From Defluviicoccus sp. (GTDB lineage Bacteria > Pseudomonadota > Alphaproteobacteria > MPNO01): 64,000 nucleotides of DNA. Below, piece by piece: positions 1-6,920 of this stretch. Position 1 is the first letter of the stretch. Every line of letters begins with the position of its first letter. A program made the translations under genes and the position numbers. Location: positions 1 through 64,000 of the forward strand of contig JAJDVM010000217.1 in NCBI GenBank assembly GCA_022826125.1, in the 5' to 3' direction. The notes under the pieces were generated by a model, which did no database searches, had not been told where the DNA came from, and was given only the letters and a program-made list of their open reading frames with translations.

Positions 1-1
1 A

Positions 2-212
2 GATCTCACCGATCGCCCGCTGACCGGGTCCGCCACCTGGCTCGGCATCATGGTGGGAACGCCGGTTGTCGGGGACGATCGCGGCGACCGGCTGGTCGGG
101 ACGGCGGCGCTGAACTACGGCATGCCGACCGGCGGGCTCGACGTCGGGTTCAGCGGCATCAAGAACATCGACCGCGGGACGGCTCATTCGACGGAGGCGA
201 TGCTCTTCACCG
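2..212 (+). pseudogene. 5' fragment (runs off the window) of a TbpB-like/Slam-type surface lipoprotein gene interrupted by an IS1595-family element
   Basis: Frame 2 reads DLTDRPLTGSATWLGIMVGTPVVGDDRGDRLVGTAALNYGMPTGGLDVGFSGIKNIDRGTAHSTEAMLFTG, then a TAG (221-223) inside the IS end; the frame continues exactly at 3337 when the IS and one TSD copy are removed. Confidence 0.75.
205..212 (+). repeat. 8-bp target site duplication CTTCACCG (left copy)
   Basis: Identical to 3329-3336 and directly abuts the 25-bp terminal inverted repeat. Confidence 0.9.
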
Positions 213-244
213 GGGGATTATAGCGAATAGTCACATTCCGGCAA

Positions 245-427
245 TCAGTCCGCGCCCTCGCGCCGGACGTTGAAGGGCCGGAAGAACGCCCGCCGAATCG
301 TCTTCAACGATGCCCCCGGCATGTCGTGTTCCTTCTCCCGCTCCGCCTTCGGCGGCTGGTAACTCTGATCGGGGAGCGTGATCGTCCGGGGCTTGCGGAG
401 CTTCCCCCGTCTCGCCTTCGCCGTCAT
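245..427 (-). CDS. 60-aa passenger protein of the IS (unknown function)
   Basis: MTAKARRGKLRKPRTITLPDQSYQPPKAEREKEHDMPGASLKTIRRAFFRPFNVRREGAD; its ATG overlaps the stop of the upstream methyltransferase-HNH gene (ATGA). Confidence 0.7.
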   Translation of the reverse strand: MTAKARRGKLRKPRTITLPDQSYQPPKAEREKEHDMPGASLKTIRRAFFRPFNVRREGAD

Positions 428-1833
428 TGCGTCGCCCTCCATTCGGCCATGGTCTTCCCGCCCTTGCTCCGGTTGCAGCCGGAGCAAAGCAGTTGAAGGT
501 TGTCGGGATGATCGGTTCCGCCGCGCGAGCGGGGCAGCATGTGGTCGACGTCCATCACCCGGAACGGGAAATGCGTCTCGCACCCGGCGCACACGCCTTC
601 CTGTTCGCCGTAGAGGCGATGCCGGTGCGTCCGGTAGTTGGGAAGGTCGCCGAGGTCGGTGCGCGCCGGCGGGGCCGTCAGGGCCAGCGCGCCGCCCCAC
701 GGCATGGACCCCCGGTCGCCCGCGATCCGGTCATCAACGAGTTTCACCGCCAGCGCGGATAGATCGATTCCGACCCAGCGCCGGGACAGCCGATCCGCCG
801 CCACCAACGCCGTTGCGCAGCCGCAAAACGGGTCCAGAATCATGTCATCCGGTTTCGTGCTGGCGAGGATCACCCGCTCCAACAGCGCCAGCGGCTTTTG
901 CGTAGGAAACCCTGTCCGTTCCTTGGCCTGGGAGTTCACTGGCGGAATGTCGGTCCACACGTCCGGCGGGACCTGGCCGGGATTCGCGTGGAGATACCGC
1001 TTCAAGCGCGGCGTGCCGTTCGCCGTGAAAACGATCATGTCGGCGGCATCAAGCATATCGAGCCGCGCGAGGATGCTTTCCTCGGCGAGATAGTCGGGGA
1101 TGATGTTCTCGGCGATCCAAGCCGCGTAATCGCCGGTTTTCGGCACGCTCCAACACCGCCCTATGTCGGTCGGGTTCCAGCCCCGCCACGGTTGTCCGGC
1201 CTCGCCCTCGGTCGTCTTTGGGCCGGTCAAATCCGTGTCCTGATAGCGGCCACGATTGTCGGTTCGGCGATATTTCGCAGCATTCGATTCCGAAAGCGGA
1301 ACCCTTACCCCCCCCCGCTCTATGTCGGAGCCGTAGAACAGCAGCCGGTCGCCGGTGCGCCCGAACCGGCCCGCGTCGTTGTGGTTTCCGATCCGTTTCC
1401 AGACGATTTCGTTGCGGAACGCGGCCACGCCGAACACCGCGTCCATCAGCGCCCGGAGCCAATGCCCGGCGGCATCGTCGCAATGCAGATAAATTGAGCC
1501 GTCCGCTTTGAGGACCCGGCGCATTTCCAAGAGCCGGACGGCCATCATGATGAGATAGGACTGCATGGACTTGCCGTGCGCCTGCCGCGCGGCCTCGATC
1601 ACCGAATAGGCCGCCGGGTGGCGGTCGGCCAGCTCGCCGTGTTCGTGAACGTCCACGTCCGATAGCGTCCAAGTGTCCTTGAACGCCGCGCCCGCCGCTT
1701 CCGAGCCGATGGGAGCCGCGTAGTCTCGATTGCTGTTGAACGGCGTGAGGTCGATACAGGCATCGTTCATGCCGCGCATGACGGGGAGATTGTCGCCCGT
1801 CCAGACCGTGCCGGACGCGAAATTGGCGCTCAT
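424..1833 (-). CDS. Beta-class DNA methyltransferase fused to a C-terminal HNH endonuclease domain (IS passenger); methyltransferase motif IV looks deleted
   Basis: AdoMet motif LDPFCGCATALVAADRLSRRWVGIDL; HNH part CAGCETHFPF..DVDHMLPRSRGGTDHPDNLQLLCSGCNRSKG; expected DPPF region reads CIDLTPFNSNRDY. Start set at MSANFASG, ATGA-coupled to the previous gene. Confidence 0.85.
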   Translation of the reverse strand: MSANFASGTVWTGDNLPVMRGMNDACIDLTPFNSNRDYAAPIGSEAAGAAFKDTWTLSDVDVHEHGELADRHPAAYSVIEAARQAHGKSMQSYLIMMAVRLLEMRRVLKADGSIYLHCDDAAGHWLRALMDAVFGVAAFRNEIVWKRIGNHNDAGRFGRTGDRLLFYGSDIERGGVRVPLSESNAAKYRRTDNRGRYQDTDLTGPKTTEGEAGQPWRGWNPTDIGRCWSVPKTGDYAAWIAENIIPDYLAEESILARLDMLDAADMIVFTANGTPRLKRYLHANPGQVPPDVWTDIPPVNSQAKERTGFPTQKPLALLERVILASTKPDDMILDPFCGCATALVAADRLSRRWVGIDLSALAVKLVDDRIAGDRGSMPWGGALALTAPPARTDLGDLPNYRTHRHRLYGEQEGVCAGCETHFPFRVMDVDHMLPRSRGGTDHPDNLQLLCSGCNRSKGGKTMAEWRATQ

Positions 1834-2258
1834 TCGAAGAACAGTTTGCCGAGCGATCCGCGCCGGAGTTCCAGCGTGGAAATGCTCATTTCGTCCAACG
1901 TGATCGAGCATCGGAGTTGATTGTGATCCCAGCCGAGGATGACTTCGCCAATCGGCTGTTCGGAGTAGAGCGCGCGGCCCCCACCGTTCCGATAGTGGAG
2001 CGACACGGAAACCGACGATTCGCCGCTCGGCTTGAACGACACGAAAGCATCGGCCTCGGTCGCCCCTTTGAGTCGCCGGAACACGCGGAGGAACGCGGCC
2101 TCATCCTCGGACGAAAGGGAGAACGACTTGTCCGGCTCAAACTGCTTATTGGCCTCGATCACGTCCCGACAGATTTCGGCGCGGAGCTTGCGAAGGAAGC
2201 CGGACGGCGTGCACTCGGCACGGACCCGAACCCAGTTGTCCTCGGCCGCGCCCGTCAT
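1830..2258 (-). CDS. 142-aa passenger protein of the IS (unknown function)
   Basis: MTGAAEDNWVRVRAECTPSGFLRKLRAEICRDV...; ATGA overlaps at both ends. Confidence 0.75.
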   Translation of the reverse strand: MTGAAEDNWVRVRAECTPSGFLRKLRAEICRDVIEANKQFEPDKSFSLSSEDEAAFLRVFRRLKGATEADAFVSFKPSGESSVSVSLHYRNGGGRALYSEQPIGEVILGWDHNQLRCSITLDEMSISTLELRRGSLGKLFFE

Positions 2259-3250
2259 GACCGGGCTCCGCTCGACAGGCCGTTGTCGGCGATCAGTTCC
2301 CGATACCGCAGCCGCTTGCCCTGCATCCCCGAGACGATCCCGGCCATTTGGTCGACGGTATCGGCTTCGCGGTCATTGTGCCGTCCGGCGAATTCCGTGA
2401 CATAGCGATCGAGGTGCTTGGGGCTGAACTTGTGATAGATGCCATGCTGCCCGCGCTTGAACATCGACCACAGTGCCTCAATCCCGTTGGTATGGGCATC
2501 GCCGCGGACGTATTCGGAAGCCGAGTGATTGACTGATTCGTGATCGAACCATGGATCGAGCGCGTTGTAGACGGCGGCATCGTCGGTATACGCCTTCGCG
2601 CCGATCCGGGTTTTCTCCGCGACGAACCCGGCGACGTGCGGCGTGTCCGTCCGGGTGACATGACGGGCCGCGACCTTGTTCGTCGCGCGGTCTTTCACGC
2701 CGACCACGGCTTCCATGTCCACCGCGCCGCGCCCGGTCGCCGCCTTGCGTTCCGCGTTGCTCTTGTTCTTCCGCTTCCCGCCCACGTAAGTCTCGTCTGC
2801 CTCGACTGGCCCGGCGAACGGCCCGGTCTCGGCTTCCATCGCCAGCCGCAGCCGGTGCAGCATGAACCATGCCGCTTTCTGACTGATCCCCAATTCGCGA
2901 TGCAGCCGCATGGACGAGACGCCCTTGATATTCGTCGTGAACAGGTAAATCCCGACCGCCCATGCCCGGTATTTCAGGTTCGACCCTTCCATCACCGTGC
3001 CGGTCTTGATCGAGAACATGGTCTTGCTTTTGCCGGTCATGCAGTCGCGGCAGCGGTGCGTCATCGTCCGATGCTTGATCCCGGACTGGACGTTCACCGA
3101 TCCGCATTTCGGGCAATGCGGGCCGTCCGGCCAACGCTGCGACGCGATCCAGTCCCGCGCCGTGTCTTCATCGCGGAACATGTCGGCGACCTCCATGAAG
3201 GTCAGTCCCTTGCGATGCGATTTTCCGGGTGCCTTGCGAGCCATCTTCAA
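2255..3250 (-). CDS. IS1595-family (ISXO2-like) transposase
   Basis: N-terminal zinc ribbon CPKCGS..HRCRDC; core VEADETYVGGKRK, AYTDDAAVYN, HTNGIEALWSMFKRGQHGIYHKFSPKHLDRYVTEFAGRHN. Confidence 0.95.
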   Translation of the reverse strand: MKMARKAPGKSHRKGLTFMEVADMFRDEDTARDWIASQRWPDGPHCPKCGSVNVQSGIKHRTMTHRCRDCMTGKSKTMFSIKTGTVMEGSNLKYRAWAVGIYLFTTNIKGVSSMRLHRELGISQKAAWFMLHRLRLAMEAETGPFAGPVEADETYVGGKRKNKSNAERKAATGRGAVDMEAVVGVKDRATNKVAARHVTRTDTPHVAGFVAEKTRIGAKAYTDDAAVYNALDPWFDHESVNHSASEYVRGDAHTNGIEALWSMFKRGQHGIYHKFSPKHLDRYVTEFAGRHNDREADTVDQMAGIVSGMQGKRLRYRELIADNGLSSGARS

Positions 3251-3267
3251 TCCCCTTGTGTGACTAT

Positions 3268-3296
3268 AAGATAGGGATTGCCGGGCCGGAGTTCAA
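3268..3296 (-). promoter_or_regulatory. Putative sigma70-like promoter of the IS transposase operon
   Basis: On the minus strand TTGAAC (3296-3291), 17-nt spacer, TATCTT (3273-3268), upstream of the AAGGGG ribosome-binding site and ATG. Confidence 0.5.
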
Positions 3297-3328
3297 GCGA
3301 AAAATGTGACTATTCGCTATAATCCCCC

Positions 3329-3336
3329 TTCACCGG
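3329..3336 (+). repeat. 8-bp target site duplication CTTCACCG (right copy)
   Basis: Identical to 205-212. Confidence 0.9.
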
Positions 3337-3484
3337 CCTCGAGGTCGGCCCGGACGGGACGTTCTCGCGGGGCCAGTCGGGCGCGCGTATCCAGGGCGGC
3401 TTCTACGGTCCGGGCCACGCCGAGGCGGGGGGCATCTTCGAGCAGTCCGACATCGTCGGCGCCTTCGGCGCGAAGAAGCTGTGA
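3337..3484 (+). pseudogene. 3' fragment of the IS-interrupted TbpB-like surface lipoprotein gene
   Basis: Continues the frame: GLEVGPDGTFSRGQSGARIQGGFYGPGHAEAGGIFEQSDIVGAFGAKKL stop; the GGFYGPGHAE.GGIFE..DIVGAFGAKK ending is typical of TbpB-like barrel domains. Confidence 0.8.
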
Positions 3485-3503
3485 GCCAAAGACGGGAGCC
3501 CGT

Positions 3504-3743
3504 CTACTTCCGGAACGGGCTCTCGTCCTTCTTCTGAGCGATCCGCTTCAGCGTCTCGTTGAACCGGCCTTCGTCCTCCTCGCAGTCGAGCTCGCGCGCG
3601 ACGCTGACTTGGGTGAGCTTCCGCGCCTTGCGCAGCTCGCGCGGCGCCATCTCCTCGGCGATGAGCTCCGCGGCGCGGTCCTCGATTTTGCGGCGCCTTG
3701 CGGGGTTGAGGTCCGCCATCATGTCCTTCAGGCTCACGGTCAT
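3504..3743 (-). pseudogene. Truncated or chimeric HTH antitoxin (HigA/XRE-like)
   Basis: MTVSLKDMMADLNPARRRKIEDRAAELIAEEMAPRELRKARKLTQVSVAREL looks like an XRE antitoxin start, but the rest of the HTH is replaced by DCEEDEGRFNETLKRIAQKKDESPFRK. Confidence 0.55.
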
Positions 3744-3829
3744 CGCGACCCTCCTTTCCCGGCGAGCCGGACGAGGTGTCGGTCGAAGCGCTCGTCGGCC
3801 TTGCGGATGAGCGTCCGGTTACAAACACG
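3740..3829 (-). pseudogene. C-terminal remnant of a RelE/HigB-type toxin
   Basis: Minus-strand frame directly upstream of the antitoxin start reads ..IRKADERFDRHLVRLAGKGGSR stop, overlapping the antitoxin ATG. Confidence 0.45.
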
Positions 3830-4233
3830 CTTCGGAATAGACCCGGCTCACGATCTCTGCGTACTGACCAGCGACCCGGAAATCGCAGCGGCCACCCTTG
3901 TGCAGCCGGGGGACCACACCCGTGTCCATCAGGGTATGTCAGAACTGGACCTCACGACCCGAGTCGCGCAGCCGTTCGACGTCGATCCCCTTGAGGGGAG
4001 GGCGGAAGCGAGCAGGCGTTTGAGGCTGGGGGTCGGGGTTTGTCCGGGAACCAGACATACGTCCCCGCGTGGCGTTCAGGACCGGTCAAGGCTGCGGTGA
4101 CCCAGCGCACTCTCACCGCGTATCGGACCCACGCTTCACCTGCGATTTTCCGACGGTATCGTTCAGCCGCTTCTTTACTCCTACTCCACGTCGCCGAAAC
4201 TCCAGTTTCCGGCAATTTAGCTCGAACGACCGC

Positions 4234-5322
4234 TCAGAATATACTGGCGGTTCGGTTGTCCGTTTCTCTTCCCGCGTCGGTTTCGGTCCGACGTATGAGA
4301 GCAGGCCGCCGCCTGCCGCCGTCTTCGGGAAGCGGCGCGGACTTGCGCTCGTCGCTGCCGTTCCAGAGCAAGCCGGGATGTGCAACACGGTAATACCCTT
4401 CATCTCTCTTCGACGTTCTTGGTTTCGGCGGCTCCCTTTCCGTCTCGAACCGTCCCTTCGCGCCTTGGAGGTATTTCTCGACGAGCTCTACGCATATCCA
4501 CTTGCGGCCGAGACGCTCGGCAACCTCGCCGGTGACGCAACTCCCGCCGAAGGGGTCGAAAACCATGTCTTCCGGGTCGGTCAGCATACGGATGAAATAC
4601 TCAGGCAAGGCGGCGGGGAAGCGGGCCGGATGTGCCTTGATACCTTTCTCCTTGCAGTAGCGCAGGTAACCGCTGTTGCTCTCCGTATTGGGTATGGCGA
4701 TCAGGTTCGGAGGAATGGAGGCCCCGTTATCGATGGCGAACTTCTCGCTGATGTCATGCCCCGACGGCCTTAGCTTCGCCCTGTAGCCATTGCTCAGGAG
4801 CGTCTTCATGCTCTCGCTGTAGGGTTGAAGGACGCGTCGGTTGCTCGCGCGTGGCCACGGCGTTTTGGATAACCACCACACGGTGTTGATTCCGTCCTTC
4901 ACGCGGATGCGACGGATGTTCACCCATTCGGCCGGTGCCGGCAGTTTCGACGGATTCCACCAGTAGAATTCCTGGGCGAGGTGAAAGCCGTATTCCTCGC
5001 ACAACATGATCAGGAGCTTAAAGTGATAGAGGCTGCGTTCCGGAAGGCCCGGCTTCCATGCGCCGCCGAGGTCGATCACGAGGCTGCCGTCGTCTTTCAG
5101 GATGCGGTGGAACTGCTCCGCGAAATCCCTGAACCATTCGAGATAGGCGTCTTCCTGTTCATTCCCATAGTCCTTCTTGCGTGTCAGCGCGAAAGGAGGA
5201 CTCGTCATGATGAGGTCGACGGACGCCGTTCCGGTCCGCTCCATCACGTCCAAGCTGTCAGCGTGGTGGATGCACCCGAGAGGGGTTCGGTGATAAACGG
5301 TCGGCAGTTGGCCGTTCGTCAT
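4234..5322 (-). CDS. Site-specific DNA methyltransferase (TSPPF motif; probably N4-cytosine, beta class)
   Basis: VDLIMTSPPFALTRKKDYG; C-terminal DPFGGSCVTGEVAERLGRKWICVELVEKY; next to a putative restriction endonuclease. Confidence 0.88.
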   Translation of the reverse strand: MTNGQLPTVYHRTPLGCIHHADSLDVMERTGTASVDLIMTSPPFALTRKKDYGNEQEDAYLEWFRDFAEQFHRILKDDGSLVIDLGGAWKPGLPERSLYHFKLLIMLCEEYGFHLAQEFYWWNPSKLPAPAEWVNIRRIRVKDGINTVWWLSKTPWPRASNRRVLQPYSESMKTLLSNGYRAKLRPSGHDISEKFAIDNGASIPPNLIAIPNTESNSGYLRYCKEKGIKAHPARFPAALPEYFIRMLTDPEDMVFDPFGGSCVTGEVAERLGRKWICVELVEKYLQGAKGRFETEREPPKPRTSKRDEGYYRVAHPGLLWNGSDERKSAPLPEDGGRRRPALIRRTETDAGRETDNRTASIF

Positions 5323-5335
5323 TGTCCTGTCTTCC

Positions 5336-6733
5336 CTAGAGTTCGAGCTTCTTGAGTTTCATCGCGTGACGGGCCTCGCGGTCGAAGGCACGCAAAATCG
5401 CGGCGGGACGCTCGCCGATGGATTTCAGGTCGCTCCCATCGAGCATGATCACGGCCAGGTTTGAATCCGCCATGATCCTATTGGCGTAGCGGCGCGCTTC
5501 GCTGCCGATCTGGCCAGTTGTGACGACGACAATGACGTTGCTTTTCAGGACATGCGTCAGCCCCACTTCCTTTGCCACGTCGTCGAGCGAGACGCGGGCG
5601 GTATTCTTGCACTGCACCTGCCAGCGGGAGAAAACAAGGCGGGCATTCTCGAAAATCAGGTCGACCTCCGCGCCTCCCGTCTGATTCGCCCGCAATCGGG
5701 TTGCGATGAAGGTCATGTCGAGTAGGCGCATGATCTTGAAGGCGAGGGCTTCGAGCGCCAGTCCCGCCTTGTGGCGATCCTTGCTCTTCATTTCTTTCAG
5801 GATGGCGGAAAGCGGCGTGCGCAACAGTGCCAGAAGCTTGGGATCCGTCTGTCCTTTGAGTTGCTCGATGAGGGGATCGACCACATCGGCGACCAGCTTG
5901 GACGTCGGGGAAACCAGGAAAGGTTTGGCACCGCGACCCGAGGTGGTCTTTGTGGCGGTGATATAGCCGGCGTCTTGCAGAGCGTGGAGCACAAGCTTCG
6001 GCAGGCTCTTTTCGGGGAACCTCACGCCATAGGTCGCTGCGGCGAGCCTGGCAATTTCGTTTGTGGGCTGGGGCTTCGTCGTCCCCGTGTTGGCGAGCGC
6101 TCGCAGGAACGCGCGTTGCTCCGGCGTAAAGTCGGCCAGCACCTCGAACTCGTCAGGACCGAGCCCGAGAATGTCTTCGATTTTGTGAGGATCGACCTGC
6201 CAGCGCTTGCCGACGAAGACGCCTGCCTTGGCAAGCCAGAGGCGCATCATGCTCGGGTGTTTCCCGCCCGACGGGTAGTGGACGCCGCGTGCGGCGAGCC
6301 CCTCGCGCAGCGTGGTAAGATTGACCCGCTCGCCTGCTGCCGCCATGTCCTGGATGCAGCGCACTAGTGTCATGCCGTGCAGGTTCAGGAGAATGTGCTT
6401 TGCAAGCTGGCGGTAAAGGGTGGCTTCGTCGTCCTTCGAAGCAAGAAGTTCTCGTCCGAAGTCGGTAAGGGCGGCGTCGCGGTCGATGATGCCGTAGGCG
6501 ATCATCCCCAGCTTCGTGTTGTTGGCGAGTTTGTTCCGGTTGTAATCGTCGGTCTCGTGTTTCTCGAAAAAACCGGCCCGCACGGCTTGCTCGAAAGCGT
6601 GCCAGTCGCCGCCGTGAGTGTCGGCCAATTCCAAAACCGCCGTAAGCTCGATCTGCGAGGGCGAAAACTCGCTGCCGAAGGGAAGGTCGCTCTTCTTGCT
6701 CACTCTTTTCCCATCCAACGGTTCGTTCGACAC
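5336..6733 (-). CDS. Putative type II restriction endonuclease (PD-(D/E)XK, Mrr-like C-terminal domain)
   Basis: C-terminal GLALEALAFKIMRLL..GGAEVDLIFENARLVFSRWQVQCKNTARVSLDDVAKEVGL; 13 nt upstream of the methyltransferase. Confidence 0.8.
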   Translation of the reverse strand: MSNEPLDGKRVSKKSDLPFGSEFSPSQIELTAVLELADTHGGDWHAFEQAVRAGFFEKHETDDYNRNKLANNTKLGMIAYGIIDRDAALTDFGRELLASKDDEATLYRQLAKHILLNLHGMTLVRCIQDMAAAGERVNLTTLREGLAARGVHYPSGGKHPSMMRLWLAKAGVFVGKRWQVDPHKIEDILGLGPDEFEVLADFTPEQRAFLRALANTGTTKPQPTNEIARLAAATYGVRFPEKSLPKLVLHALQDAGYITATKTTSGRGAKPFLVSPTSKLVADVVDPLIEQLKGQTDPKLLALLRTPLSAILKEMKSKDRHKAGLALEALAFKIMRLLDMTFIATRLRANQTGGAEVDLIFENARLVFSRWQVQCKNTARVSLDDVAKEVGLTHVLKSNVIVVVTTGQIGSEARRYANRIMADSNLAVIMLDGSDLKSIGERPAAILRAFDREARHAMKLKKLEL

Positions 6734-6821
6734 GTGGAGCGTTAGCCTTGGCGTGCCCCGCTACAGGTCCCAAGGCGGCGCTCATCCACCCTATAGCCGG
6801 TTCTCACCACAACCCGAACGA

Positions 6822-6836
6822 GAACATTTAGGGAAC
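6822..6836 (-). promoter_or_regulatory. Putative LexA (SOS) box, alphaproteobacterial type GTTC-N7-GTTC
   Basis: Plus strand GAACATTTAGGGAAC; minus strand GTTCCCTAAATGTTC; 89 nt upstream of the restriction endonuclease start codon. Confidence 0.55.
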
Positions 6837-6920
6837 ATTCTGCCGCTTTGCGTCTCTACTGTAAACCCTGTTTTCTTCAACCGATTCGCTTGTCTTGCCG
6901 GTCACATCGCTAGCAGGCCT

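Larger units (their letters stand above)
213..3328 (-). mobile_element. IS1595-family insertion sequence with three passenger genes
   Basis: 25-bp perfect terminal inverted repeats GGGGATTATAGCGAATAGTCACATT at 213-237 and 3304-3328, 8-bp TSD, ISXO2-like transposase. Confidence 0.92.

Noticed and set aside
3830-4230. Short ORFs between the decayed toxin-antitoxin locus and the methyltransferase (e.g. 3952-4215, 4113-4403)
   Set aside because: No recognisable domain, overlapping frames on both strands; more likely degraded intergenic DNA.
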